This document shows positions 34,834 to 43,647 of a stretch of DNA of 53,996 nucleotides, piece by piece; position 1 is the stretch's first letter; every line of letters begins with the position of its first letter. Location: contig NZ_JASLER010000021.1 of NCBI RefSeq assembly GCF_030151085.1, positions 1-53,996 of the forward strand, given 5' to 3'. Made by a program: the position numbers and the translations under genes. Source of the DNA: Bacteroides sp. GTDB taxonomy: Bacteria; Bacteroidota; Bacteroidia; Bacteroidales; Bacteroidaceae. The notes beneath the pieces are model-generated. The model worked only from the letters and a program-made list of their open reading frames with translations. It made no database searches and was not told the origin of the DNA.

Positions 34834-35532
34834 TTAATTTTCTATCAACATCAAGCCTACTCCTTTCACAGTCTTGATACTCACCGTATCATCTTCTGAA
34901 ATCAACTTACGCAGTTTTGTTACAAATACATCTAAGCTACGGGAGGCAAAATAATCGTCTTCCGTATTCCAAAACTTTTCCAAAATAGCTTCGCGACGAA
35001 TAACATCGCCTCGTTTTTCACAAAGCATCTGCAACAAACCAGCTTCGCGAACAGTCAATGTTTTTTTTAGTCCAGAAGTATGCTTCAAAGTAGCATGTGA
35101 AGCATCCAGCAGAAATTCTTTGCCTATCTTATAACATTGGCTCTCATCTTTGGCTTTTTCTCCTTTAGAAAGTTTCAATAAAGCTTGAATATGGGCATCC
35201 AATTCTTCTGGTATAAATGGCTTTTTAATATAGTTATTAGCACCAATCTCGTAACCCTTTACAACATCTTTGGGAGAAATTAATGCAGAAGAGAATAGGA
35301 TAGGGGTTTCACCATCCGTTTCACGGATACGCTTTACCATTTCGTAGCCATTCATAACAGGCATTTCGATATCAGACACTATCACATCGGGGTGTTGTTC
35401 TTTCCATTGTGACAGACCTTCTTCACCATTGGCAGCAGTAATCACTTCATAACCGCCTATCATATCTTCCAAACCACCCTGTACGATGTATCTCAGATTG
35501 GCATCGTCTTCTACCAACAATAACTTTATCAT
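34834..35532 (-). CDS. OmpR-family response regulator
   Basis: A 232-residue two-component regulator. The receiver domain (1-120) has the acidic pocket VEDD, phospho-acceptor Asp54 (VIVSDIEMP), Ser near position 82 and the Lys in IKKPF. The winged-helix output domain (140-232) has LTVREAGLLQMLCEKRGDVI and LDVFVTKLRKLI. It resembles Bacteroides RprY, but no histidine kinase is adjacent, so it is an orphan here. It has its own -7 box at 35571. Confidence 0.92.
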   Translation of the reverse strand: MIKLLLVEDDANLRYIVQGGLEDMIGGYEVITAANGEEGLSQWKEQHPDVIVSDIEMPVMNGYEMVKRIRETDGETPILFSSALISPKDVVKGYEIGANNYIKKPFIPEELDAHIQALLKLSKGEKAKDESQCYKIGKEFLLDASHATLKHTSGLKKTLTVREAGLLQMLCEKRGDVIRREAILEKFWNTEDDYFASRSLDVFVTKLRKLISEDDTVSIKTVKGVGLMLIEN

Positions 35533-35570
35533 ATACCTTGAATTTCTTTATTTACTTCTACTACAGTTTA

Positions 35571-35578
35571 CAAATGTA
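35571..35578 (-). promoter_or_regulatory. -7 box of response regulator gene
   Basis: TACATTTG on the minus strand, 39 nt upstream of the ATG at 35532. Confidence 0.5.
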
Positions 35579-35619
35579 ACAAAATCTTTGATAATCATTG
35601 TCATATTAGTTTCTTGCTT

Positions 35620-36360
35620 TTAATTCTCTACATTTAATCCTGCTTTACGTGCCTGCGAATGTTGAAATTGTCGCTTAACATTATATAGTTTTCCTTCTTT
35701 GATAAATTTGGACCCCGTCTGTTTAAACCAAAACGATACATGATTTTCTATACATATTCTACGAAGTTCCATTACCCAATCAAAATCACAAGGACGGGCA
35801 TCGTATCCTGATTCTCCTCCGGCAACAATTTGTTCAATCCATTCGCCAACAGAATAAAGAGTTAAATCAATCTTCTCCAATAACGGTTCACAAATAATGA
35901 TTTTATGTTTGATAGGAGCCTCTTTATAAATAGGTAAACGATAATTGGCACATGACTGATTCTCAACTGTACAGCAGATAGTTACATTATCATATCCGTC
36001 TCCCCAATTTGCAGGTAGACAATTTGCAACACGATCTATACGTTTGGTAATCATCATAAAATGAAGATCACTGCGTTGATGCATCATTTCCCATGCTTCC
36101 GCCCTCCACTTATCCGCATCTTCAACAAAGAAATCAGATGTAAAACAAGTATAAACAAGCGTTCCCGATGGTATTTTAAATTCTCCATTACGCTTTTTCC
36201 GTAAAGGGAGATCGAAGTTTTTAGTCTGTGATACTACTGAACTATCTACATCTCTTTTAGCATCACCTCGATAAACATAGCAATGCAAGCATCCTGCACT
36301 TAGTTTATGACAACCATGCCATAAATTCCACATCATAGATTTCTTAGCAATACCGTTCAT
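35620..36360 (-). CDS. DUF5131 (phage Gp37/Gp68-like) protein
   Basis: A 246-residue protein with WNLWHGCHKLSAGCLHCYVY at the N-terminus: three Cys in a C-x7-C-x2-C layout typical of the DUF5131 family, which is related to radical-SAM-type cluster proteins. Further matches are YTCFTSDFFVEDADKWRAEAW, FMMITKRIDR and the GGESG motif with SFWFKQTG near the C-terminus. The family is common in phages and mobile elements. Substrate unknown. Single gene with its own -7 box. Confidence 0.85.
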   Translation of the reverse strand: MNGIAKKSMMWNLWHGCHKLSAGCLHCYVYRGDAKRDVDSSVVSQTKNFDLPLRKKRNGEFKIPSGTLVYTCFTSDFFVEDADKWRAEAWEMMHQRSDLHFMMITKRIDRVANCLPANWGDGYDNVTICCTVENQSCANYRLPIYKEAPIKHKIIICEPLLEKIDLTLYSVGEWIEQIVAGGESGYDARPCDFDWVMELRRICIENHVSFWFKQTGSKFIKEGKLYNVKRQFQHSQARKAGLNVEN

Positions 36361-36419
36361 TCAAACAATAACTTCATAGTTAATATTATGTTGATAACCT
36401 TGTTATTAATATAAAAGTA

Positions 36420-36427
36420 CAAATATA
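36420..36427 (-). promoter_or_regulatory. -7 box of DUF5131 gene
   Basis: TATATTTG on the minus strand, 60 nt upstream of the ATG at 36360. Confidence 0.45.
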
Positions 36428-36492
36428 TAATATACTGAATTACAACTAAATATATTTGTTAATAACTAGAGTAAACATCGGTTCATTTGTTA

Positions 36493-37029
36493 CTATCTCA
36501 ACTTCTTGAATAAATCCCAAATAACAATACCAGCTGTAACAGATACATTAAGAGAGTGCTTTGTACCATATTGAGGTATTTCAATACAACCATGGGAATG
36601 ATCAATAACTTCTTGTTGAACACCCTTCACTTCATTTCCCATCACTACAGCATACTTCTTAGATTTGTCTAAAGTCAACTCATCCAACATAATACTACCT
36701 TCTGCTTGTTCTACCGAATAAACTGTATATCCTTCCGATTTAAGGTTATCAACAGCTTCAACAGAGTTGTTAACATACTTCCAATCTACAGTAAATTCAG
36801 CTCCAAGAGCTGTTTTATGCATTTCAGGATGCGGAGGAGTAGCTGTAATACCACAAAGATAAATACATTCGATACGAAAAGCATCGGAAGTACGAAAAAC
36901 AGAACCAATGTTATGAAGGCTACGAATATTATCTAATACCACTACCAAGGGTAACTTATCGGCTTCTTTAAACTCTTCTGCACTAATACGATTTAGTTCA
37001 GTTATCTTCAGTTTACGCATCATGTTCAT
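36493..37029 (-). CDS. TrmH/SpoU-family RNA 2'-O-methyltransferase
   Basis: A 178-residue SPOUT methyltransferase, predicted to add 2'-O-methyl groups to tRNA or rRNA. Motif 1 is VVLDNIRSLHNIGSVFRTSDAF, motif 2 YAVVMGNEVKGVQQEV and motif 3 IEIPQYGTKHSLNVSVTAGI, which form the knotted SAM site. Three in-frame ATGs lie close together (37029, 37023, 37020); related proteins begin MRKLKITELNR, so 37020 may be the true start. Target nucleotide not predictable. Confidence 0.92.
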   Translation of the reverse strand: MNMMRKLKITELNRISAEEFKEADKLPLVVVLDNIRSLHNIGSVFRTSDAFRIECIYLCGITATPPHPEMHKTALGAEFTVDWKYVNNSVEAVDNLKSEGYTVYSVEQAEGSIMLDELTLDKSKKYAVVMGNEVKGVQQEVIDHSHGCIEIPQYGTKHSLNVSVTAGIVIWDLFKKLR

Positions 37030-37048
37030 TGATTTTAATTATAGTTTG

Positions 37049-37056
37049 CAAAGATA
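37049..37056 (-). promoter_or_regulatory. -7 box of TrmH-type gene
   Basis: TATCTTTG on the minus strand, 19 nt upstream of the first ATG, giving a very short leader. Confidence 0.55.
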
Positions 37057-37263
37057 CTTCTTTCCGTTTATATCCCGGTTAATAACCGTTGAAAACGTGT
37101 CAATACATATGGGAAAGATTTTTAGAAATTCTTCTTGCATTATTCAAATCAACGCATATTACGACACTGTAACGAACATTACAAATAAGTTAAGAGAAAT
37201 TTTCAAGAGCTATATAAACACATTTTTCAGTACCATATCACTGAATTATCACTCTAAAGTTAT

Positions 37264-37293
37264 TAACTTTGCAGCATATTAACAAGGTGTTAA
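37264..37293 (+). promoter_or_regulatory. nadA -7 box with overlapping operator-like dyad
   Basis: TAACTTTG (37264-37271), then TTAAC (37279-37283), five bases, GTTAA (37289-37293), an inverted repeat placed at the predicted start site. The leader to the ATG at 37500 is about 220 nt and holds no ORF I can support. A second dyad, GGTTAATAACC, is at 37077-37087. The rest of 37057-37499 shows no gene. Confidence 0.5.
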
Positions 37294-37499
37294 TGATTGT
37301 GGGCTACTCTAACATAAAAAGTTTATTTTCAGTAGATATGCTTTATATTGCTTACGTTAATAACCAATGGATAAAATTTAGCCTTATACTAATAACTTCA
37401 TAAGCAAGAAAAATCGTATAAAATTGTCCACACAATTAACCGCCTATCATTACTATCAAAGGATTTTTAAAGAAAGAAGAGAAATAAAAACTTATAATT

Positions 37500-38438
37500 A
37501 TGGATAATCTTATAGAAGCTATAAACCAACTGAAGAAAGAGAAGAATGCAATCATTCTGGGACACTACTACCAGAAAGGCGAAATACAAGACATTGCCGA
37601 TTATGTAGGCGATAGCCTTGCTTTGGCACAATGGGCTGCTAAGACGGAAGCGGATATCATTGTGATGTGTGGTGTTCACTTCATGGGTGAGACGGCGAAA
37701 GTGCTTTGTCCTGGCAAAAAGGTCTTGGTACCTGATATGGAAGCAGGTTGTTCGTTGGCTGACAGTTGTCCGGCAGATAAATTTGGTCAGTTTGTCAAAG
37801 AGCATCCGGATTATACGGTGATATCATACGTAAATACTACAGCAGCTGTTAAAGCAGTAACCGATGTAGTGGTAACTTCTACCAATGCCAAGCAGATTGT
37901 AGAAAGCTTCCCCAAAGATGAGAAAATTATTTTCGGACCTGATAGAAACTTGGGTAATTATATCAACTCTGTTACCGGTCGGAATATGTTATTATGGGAT
38001 GGAGCTTGCCATGTACACGAGAAATTCTCGGTTGAAAAGATTGTTGAATTAAAAGCTCAATATCCTGATGCTATTGTATTGGCTCATCCTGAATGTAAGG
38101 GTACAGTTTTGAAACTAGCCGATGTTGTAGGATCTACGGCTGCTTTATTGAAGTATGCGGTTGCACATCCTGAAAAGAGCTATATCGTAGCTACCGAATC
38201 GGGTATACTCCATGAGATGCAAAAGAAATGCCCGCAGACAACGTTTATTCCTGCTCCTCCTAACGATAGTACTTGTGCTTGTAATGAGTGTAGCTTTATG
38301 CGGTTAAACACGCTGGAAAAGCTTTATAATTGCTTAAAGAACGAATCTCCGGAAATAACGGTTGATCCTGAAATAGCAGCTAAGGCTGTGAAGCCGATAC
38401 AAAGAATGCTGGAAATATCGGCAAAGCTTGGACTGTAA
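37500..38438 (+). CDS. nadA: Quinolinate synthase NadA
   Basis: Condenses iminoaspartate with dihydroxyacetone phosphate to quinolinate in de novo NAD synthesis, using a [4Fe-4S] cluster. The 312-residue protein has the three conserved Cys regions: Cys84 (MEAGCSLADSC), Cys170 (WDGACHVH) and the CACNEC cluster at 259-264. GHYYQKGEIQDIADYVGDSL is the N-terminal substrate segment, and HPECKG is also conserved. nadB and nadC are not in the window. It converges with the M15 peptidase gene, with only 2 bp between stop codons. Confidence 0.96.
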   Translation: MDNLIEAINQLKKEKNAIILGHYYQKGEIQDIADYVGDSLALAQWAAKTEADIIVMCGVHFMGETAKVLCPGKKVLVPDMEAGCSLADSCPADKFGQFVKEHPDYTVISYVNTTAAVKAVTDVVVTSTNAKQIVESFPKDEKIIFGPDRNLGNYINSVTGRNMLLWDGACHVHEKFSVEKIVELKAQYPDAIVLAHPECKGTVLKLADVVGSTAALLKYAVAHPEKSYIVATESGILHEMQKKCPQTTFIPAPPNDSTCACNECSFMRLNTLEKLYNCLKNESPEITVDPEIAAKAVKPIQRMLEISAKLGL

Positions 38439-38440
38439 TT

Positions 38441-39046
38441 TTATAGTTCCTCTTTCCCTGCTATAGAGCCATACATGGCTCTATTCTTTCGTGAATAGGC
38501 TGCCCACATTTGGTCACCATAGCAATAATGCCACCACTCGCCTGGGTAATTGATAAATCCTTCGGTTATCATGGCATTATACAGAATTTGTCTTCGGGAT
38601 AGTTGTTCAGATGTGATGATTCCTTTATTCTTTGGAAAAGTTATGGAACGGTTGTTATGGTCGCGGTAATTACTGCCCATATCAACCGTTTCACCATTTT
38701 TTAATAGAAGGATATCTACTGCACCACCTGTTTGATGTCCACCACCTTTGCCGGTAGTAGGGTCGGCACTAAACTTTCTGTTTCCTGCCGCATTTTGCCA
38801 TAAAGTTAACTGTTCTTCAAGTGTCCGATAACCGCTTACTACTTGTATTTCGTATGACATTAAAGATAGGTTGGATTCTACTCTCCTTAACTTTTCAGCT
38901 ACACTTTCTCGAACTTTTATACCTTGAAATTTTACTAACTTTTCTCCACATTCTACTATTTCAATGGCATTGATAAAGTCTTTCGGCAGGAGTTGTCTGA
39001 TTCCTAACCGACATAAAATGACATTGTATAAAACTCTAATTTTCAT
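38441..39046 (-). CDS. D-Ala-D-Ala dipeptidase-like M15 peptidase
   Basis: A 201-residue VanX/DdpX-type zinc peptidase. Zinc ligands are His and Asp in GGGHQTGGAVDI and His in GEWWHYCYGD; the Glu of EWWH is the catalytic base and SGYRT the conserved Arg segment. Such enzymes cleave D-Ala-D-Ala dipeptides, here probably for peptidoglycan turnover rather than vancomycin resistance, as no van genes are near. No clear signal peptide is seen; the N-terminus is mildly hydrophobic. It is the last gene of the leuS operon. Confidence 0.88.
   Translation of the reverse strand: MKIRVLYNVILCRLGIRQLLPKDFINAIEIVECGEKLVKFQGIKVRESVAEKLRRVESNLSLMSYEIQVVSGYRTLEEQLTLWQNAAGNRKFSADPTTGKGGGHQTGGAVDILLLKNGETVDMGSNYRDHNNRSITFPKNKGIITSEQLSRRQILYNAMITEGFINYPGEWWHYCYGDQMWAAYSRKNRAMYGSIAGKEEL
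38463..38488 (+). terminator. Terminator of nadA inside the convergent gene
   Basis: ATAGAGCCA-TACA-TGGCTCTAT (38463-38484) then TCTT: a 9-bp perfect stem 25 nt past the nadA stop, embedded in the last codons of the M15 gene (Ala-Met-Tyr-Gly-Ser). Confidence 0.6.
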
Positions 39047-39092
39047 TTATAGTTATCATTCTTTTCAAACTAATAACTTACTATTGAAGTAT

Positions 39093-39677
39093 CTATTGAA
39101 TAGTTTGAAGGAATTTACACAGTTTATTCACACCTAATGCCCGATGGCTGATTTTATTCTTCAGTTCAGTTCCCATTTCGGCAAAGGTTTGTGTATATCC
39201 TTCGGGAATGAAGATAGGATCATATCCGAAACCGGAAGCACCGTGTCTGCTCTTTGTAATTTCTCCTTTTATAATCCCTTCAAACAAATGTTCTTTCCCG
39301 TCGATGATCAATGCAAAAACTGTGCGGAATTGTGCTTTACGGTTTTCAACTCCTTCAAGATCATGCAGAAGTTTCTTCATATTAGCTTCTGCATTATGTG
39401 TATCGCCTGCATAACGTGCCGAATATACTCCTGGTGCACCATTCAGAGCTTCTACTTCCAGTCCGGTATCATCGGCAAAACAGTCTAATTGGTAGTTTTC
39501 AAAAATGTATTGGGCTTTTAGTAAAGCATTCCCTTCGAGAGTATCTGCAGTTTCGGGGATATCAACATGACAATTAATGTCATTCAAGCTCAGAAGTTCT
39601 ACTTTGTTTTTTAAGATAGCAGTAACTTCCTCCAACTTATGAGCATTGTTGGTGGCAAATACGAATTTCTTTCTCAT
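39093..39677 (-). CDS. rdgB: Non-canonical purine NTP pyrophosphatase (RdgB/HAM1)
   Basis: Hydrolyses dITP/ITP and XTP to monophosphates, keeping deaminated purines out of nucleic acids. The 194-residue protein has the start FVFATNNAHKLEEV (phosphate-binding), DCFADDTGLEVEALNGAPGVYSARYAG, and the C-terminal GASGFGYDPIFIPEG and NKISHRALG motifs. Third gene of the leuS operon, 47 bp after yitT and 46 bp before the M15 gene. Confidence 0.96.
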   Translation of the reverse strand: MRKKFVFATNNAHKLEEVTAILKNKVELLSLNDINCHVDIPETADTLEGNALLKAQYIFENYQLDCFADDTGLEVEALNGAPGVYSARYAGDTHNAEANMKKLLHDLEGVENRKAQFRTVFALIIDGKEHLFEGIIKGEITKSRHGASGFGYDPIFIPEGYTQTFAEMGTELKNKISHRALGVNKLCKFLQTIQ

Positions 39678-39724
39678 AGAATACTGTTCTTTTTACTTGT
39701 CACAAGTAATTTTACTACTTGTGA

Positions 39725-40627
39725 CTATTTTATTTTCAATCGGTCGAATCCTTCTCCATAAACACCAATTACGGAGCTTTGCGAAATGAAAGCATTTGGA
39801 TCGATGTCTTTCACTAATCGGAATATTTCAATGGACTGGCGTTTGTAGGCCAGTACAACCAGTACTTTTACATTACGTTTGCTATACCAACCAATACCAT
39901 CGAGCACTGTTACACCACGGTGGGTCTCCTTAGTGATGCGGTCGGCAATCTTTTCATAATCTTTTGAGAAGATAAAGAATTGTACGGATTGGCGGGCACT
40001 GTTAACAATGTAATCTAATACAAAACCTATAATAAACAGAGTTACAAAGCCAAAAATAACTCGTCTCCAATCATTGAAAACAAAGTAACAGGAGCTGATA
40101 ATTACTACATCACAAGCCATGACCATTCGTCCTAGCGTAACATCTTTGTATTTATGGATAATAGCGGCAATGATATCCGTACCTCCGGTGCTTCCGTTAC
40201 AGTTGAATACAACACCTAAGCCTACGCCACATAAAACTGCTCCTATCAGACAAGCCATAAAATCTTGTCCGGGTCCCAGGATTTGTGGAGGGATTCCGTC
40301 AGGTCCGTTTACGAGTACCTGGAAGAACCATAAAAAGAATGTTAGTCCGAAGATGGCAAACGTGGTCTTAATGCTGAATTTAGGTCCCAGTATTTTGATT
40401 GCGAATGTCATCAATACGGCATTGATGATGAAATATGACCATTGGATGGGAAAACCAGTGGCATAATAAATGATAGCACCGATACCTGTAGTACCTCCGG
40501 TGGTAATTTGGTAAGGAATGAGGAATGCCGCCCATCCCAATGCATAGCTGATGAGTCCGAAAGTGATGAAAATGTAGTCTTTAAACTCTCTCATCACTTC
40601 CGCTTTGGTTGGTTTTGTAATCTGCAT
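39725..40627 (-). CDS. YitT family membrane protein
   Basis: A 300-residue protein with five to six membrane helices (DUF161-type; GLISYALGWAAFLIPYQITTGGTTGIGAIIYY) and a C-terminal cytoplasmic DUF2179 domain (ITKETHRGVTVLDGIGWYSK, VVLAYKRQSIEIFRLVKDID). The glycine-rich GSTGGTDIIAAI repeat in the second half is typical of the family. It starts 5 bp after leuS, so it is translationally close-coupled to it. Transport role likely but undefined. Confidence 0.92.
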   Translation of the reverse strand: MQITKPTKAEVMREFKDYIFITFGLISYALGWAAFLIPYQITTGGTTGIGAIIYYATGFPIQWSYFIINAVLMTFAIKILGPKFSIKTTFAIFGLTFFLWFFQVLVNGPDGIPPQILGPGQDFMACLIGAVLCGVGLGVVFNCNGSTGGTDIIAAIIHKYKDVTLGRMVMACDVVIISSCYFVFNDWRRVIFGFVTLFIIGFVLDYIVNSARQSVQFFIFSKDYEKIADRITKETHRGVTVLDGIGWYSKRNVKVLVVLAYKRQSIEIFRLVKDIDPNAFISQSSVIGVYGEGFDRLKIK

Positions 40628-40632
40628 ATTTA

Positions 40633-43470
40633 TTATTTGACAACGATATTTACGATCTTCTTCGGTACTACGATTACCTTTTGGATAGCTTTATCTTCTA
40701 TCCACTTCGCAGAACGTTCGTCGGCCAATACAGCAGTCTGGATTACTTCAGATGTTGCATCAGCAGGGAATTCCATGTTAAAGCGAGCTTTTCCGTTGAA
40801 GGAAATAGTATAGTTAATCGTATTTTCTACCAAATATTCTGGATTATATGCAGGCCATTTTGCATCACATACTGAACCTGCGTTGCCTAATGTAGCCCAC
40901 AATTCTTCGCATACGTGCGGAGCAAAAGGAGCCAATGTAATGATAAGTTGGTTCAGAATTTCTTTTTTATTGCATCTCAACGTATACAGCTCGTTCACAC
41001 AAATCATGAAGGCACTGATAGAAGTGTTATAAGAGAATGTTTCAATGTCTCCTGTAACCTTCTTTATAAGTTTATGCAGTGATTTCAGTTCTTCGGGAGT
41101 AGCCGGTTCATCGGTAACTAGATAATTGTCATTACGGTCAAAGAACAATGTCCAGAACTTCTTGATGAAGCGGTGTACACCATCAATACCGTTTGTATCC
41201 CAAGGTTTGGATTGTTCTACCGGACCCAGGAACATTTCATACATACGTAGTGTGTCAGCTCCGTATTTCTCAACAATCATATCCGGGTTGACAACGTTGA
41301 ACATAGATTTACTCATCTTTTCTACCGCCCAACCACAGATATATTTTCCGTCTTCAAGAATAAACTCTGCTGTTTCATATTCAGGACGCCAAGCTTTGAA
41401 AGCTTCTATGTCGAGAATGTCGTTAGATACGATGTTTACATCCACATGGAGTGGGGTAGTTTCGTATTTATCTTTCAGATTCAGAGACACAAATGTATTC
41501 GTATCTTTAATACGGTAAACGAAGTTGCTTCGACCTTGAATCATTCCTTGGTTTACTAACTTTTGGAAGGGTTCTTCTACCGCAGAAACACCGAGGTCAT
41601 GCAAGAATTTGTTCCAGAAGCGGGAATAAATTAAGTGTCCGGTTGCATGTTCGGTACCACCTACATAAAGATCTACATTACGCCAGTATTCATCTACTTT
41701 CTTATCAACAAGAGCTTCGTGGTTATGAGGATCCATATAACGCAAATAGTAAGCGCTTGAACCGGCAAAACCAGGCATTGTATTAAGTTCCAATGGGAAG
41801 ATAGTGATATTATCTATCTTTTCATTATCAGCGATACACTTGTTTACAGTATCCCAAGCCCATTTAGTGGCGTGACCTAATGGAGGTTCGCCTGTTTCGG
41901 TAGGGAGGAATTTGGCAACTTCGGGAAGTTCCAAGGGTAAACAACTTTCATCGATCATGTAAGGCATGCCATCCTTGTAATAAACGGGGAACGGTTCACC
42001 CCAATAACGCTGGCGTGAGAAGATAGCATCACGTAAGCGGAAGTTTACTTTCACACGTCCTAGATTCTGTTCTTTTACGAATTTTTTAGTGGCGGCGATG
42101 GCTTCTTTGATGGTTAATCCGTTCAGTGAAAGTTCACAATAAGGAGTTACACCTTCGCGAGGAGAGTTGCATACAATGCCTTCTTTGGCATCGAAACTTT
42201 CTTCACTGACGTCACAACCTTCAATTAACGGACGAATTTCTAATCCGAAATGTTTAGCAAAAGCATAGTCGCGGCTATCGTGTGCAGGAACAGCCATGAT
42301 GGCACCTGTACCATATCCGGCAAGTACATAATCACTAATCCAAATGGGCACTGCTTCACCGGTAAAAGGATTGATGGCATAACTTCCGGAGAATACACCG
42401 GTGACGCCACGATCGGCAATACGTTCACGTTCTGTACGTTTCTTGGTACGTTCCAGGTAAGCATTTACTTCAGCTTTCTGTGCTTCTGTAGTCAATTGGG
42501 CTACTAATTCACTTTCGGGAGCTAATACCATGAAAGTAACTCCAAACATAGTATCGGCGCGTGTAGTAAAGATAGTAAATTCCAAATCGCTATCTTTTAC
42601 CTTGAATTGAACTTCGGCACCTTCACTACGACCTATCCAGTTCTTTTGAGTTTCTTTCAGGGATTCGGTCCAGTCAATAGTATCGAGCCCGTCTAATAAA
42701 CGTTGTGCGTATGCAGATACACGAAGACACCATTGGCGCATCTTCTTTTGTACTACGGGGAAACCACCGCGTTCGGATACTCCGTCTACTACTTCATCAT
42801 TAGCAAGTACGGTTCCCAGTTGAGGACACCAGTTTACCATAGTTTCACCCAGATAGGCGATACGGTAGTTCATAAGTATCTCTTGCTGTTCTTTTTCGCT
42901 TTTGGCTTTCCATTCTTCAGCAGTAAAATGCAATTCTTCGTTGCAAGCGGCATTCAGACCTTCGTTACCATAGATTGGAAATGCGTCAATCAACTCCTGA
43001 ATAGGACGGGCTTGTTTTTCATCATTACAATAATAGCTATTGAACATCTTTTGGAAAGCCCATTGTGTCCAGTGGTAATATTCCGGATCGCAAGTACGGA
43101 TTTCACGACTCCAGTCAAAACAGAAACCTATTTTATCCAACTGTTCGCGATAGCGGTTGATATTGTTAACGGTAGTAATTGCAGGGTGCTGTCCTGTTTG
43201 AATGGCATATTGCTCAGCAGGAAGTCCGTAAGCATCATACCCCATAGGATTCAGTACATTGAAACCTTGTAGGCGTTTGTAACGGGCATAAATATCCGAA
43301 GCAATGTATCCCAATGGATGACCTACGTGCAAACCCGCGCCCGATGGGTAAGGGAACATATTGAGCACATAAAATTTTTGCTTTGTTTCATCTTCCGTCA
43401 CTTGGTAGGTTTTATCCTCTACCCACTGTTTTTGCCATTTCTTTTCAATCTCCCTGAAATTGTATTCCAT
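40633..43470 (-). CDS. leuS: Leucyl-tRNA synthetase
   Basis: Charges tRNA-Leu. The 945-residue class I synthetase has HIGH as HVGH (FPYPSGAGLHVGHPLGY), an editing CP1 domain with the FTTRADTMFGVTFMVLAPES threonine-rich motif and GTGAIMAVPAHDSRD, KMSKS as VEKMSKSMFN and a C-terminal anticodon-binding/LeuS-C domain. First gene of the leuS-yitT-rdgB-M15 operon. Its leader (43471 to about 43543) consists of six phased UAAC-type repeats after a TAACTTTG -7 box. Confidence 0.97.
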   Translation of the reverse strand: MEYNFREIEKKWQKQWVEDKTYQVTEDETKQKFYVLNMFPYPSGAGLHVGHPLGYIASDIYARYKRLQGFNVLNPMGYDAYGLPAEQYAIQTGQHPAITTVNNINRYREQLDKIGFCFDWSREIRTCDPEYYHWTQWAFQKMFNSYYCNDEKQARPIQELIDAFPIYGNEGLNAACNEELHFTAEEWKAKSEKEQQEILMNYRIAYLGETMVNWCPQLGTVLANDEVVDGVSERGGFPVVQKKMRQWCLRVSAYAQRLLDGLDTIDWTESLKETQKNWIGRSEGAEVQFKVKDSDLEFTIFTTRADTMFGVTFMVLAPESELVAQLTTEAQKAEVNAYLERTKKRTERERIADRGVTGVFSGSYAINPFTGEAVPIWISDYVLAGYGTGAIMAVPAHDSRDYAFAKHFGLEIRPLIEGCDVSEESFDAKEGIVCNSPREGVTPYCELSLNGLTIKEAIAATKKFVKEQNLGRVKVNFRLRDAIFSRQRYWGEPFPVYYKDGMPYMIDESCLPLELPEVAKFLPTETGEPPLGHATKWAWDTVNKCIADNEKIDNITIFPLELNTMPGFAGSSAYYLRYMDPHNHEALVDKKVDEYWRNVDLYVGGTEHATGHLIYSRFWNKFLHDLGVSAVEEPFQKLVNQGMIQGRSNFVYRIKDTNTFVSLNLKDKYETTPLHVDVNIVSNDILDIEAFKAWRPEYETAEFILEDGKYICGWAVEKMSKSMFNVVNPDMIVEKYGADTLRMYEMFLGPVEQSKPWDTNGIDGVHRFIKKFWTLFFDRNDNYLVTDEPATPEELKSLHKLIKKVTGDIETFSYNTSISAFMICVNELYTLRCNKKEILNQLIITLAPFAPHVCEELWATLGNAGSVCDAKWPAYNPEYLVENTINYTISFNGKARFNMEFPADATSEVIQTAVLADERSAKWIEDKAIQKVIVVPKKIVNIVVK

Positions 43471-43543
43471 AATGGTATTTGTTAGTATATTGTTGAAAAC
43501 ACTGTTAATTCTATTGTTAATACCGGTTAGTATCCGGTTAATA
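43471..43543 (-). promoter_or_regulatory. leuS leader with six phased UAAC-type repeats
   Basis: On the plus strand GTTAGTA, GTTGAAA, GTTAATT, GTTAATA, GTTAGTA and GTTAATA begin at 43481, 43492, 43504, 43516, 43526 and 43537 (spacings 11, 12, 12, 10, 11). In the leuS mRNA these are UAAC/CAAC motifs every 10-12 nt filling the whole leader. No terminator hairpin or T-box element is seen. Confidence 0.6.
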
Positions 43544-43549
43544 TCGGTG

Positions 43550-43557
43550 CAAAGTTA
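43550..43557 (-). promoter_or_regulatory. -7 box of leuS operon
   Basis: TAACTTTG on the minus strand, 80 nt upstream of the ATG at 43470. The start falls at the first leader repeat. Confidence 0.55.
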
Positions 43558-43610
43558 CAGGTTTATTTTCAGATTTGTAGCGAAGTAGCATAAAAAACAC
43601 TACTTAAGAC

Positions 43611-43641
43611 TTGACAAAGTATTTTTTATTACTTATATTTG
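43611..43641 (+). promoter_or_regulatory. Promoter of second small RNA candidate
   Basis: TTGA (43611-43614), 19 nt, TATATTTG (43634-43641). It is divergent from the leuS promoter. Confidence 0.45.
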
Positions 43642-43647
43642 TAATGT

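Noticed and set aside
34834..35532. Two-component system with adjacent kinase
   Set aside because: No histidine kinase is encoded on either side; the neighbours are Tag and DUF5131.
38441..39046. Vancomycin-resistance VanX
   Set aside because: The VanX-type zinc motif is present, but there are no vanH/vanA-type ligase or VanRS genes; it is the last gene of a housekeeping operon.
42703..43272. 189-codon plus-strand ORF antisense to leuS
   Set aside because: It lies wholly inside the conserved catalytic part of leuS, and its translation has no protein-like features.
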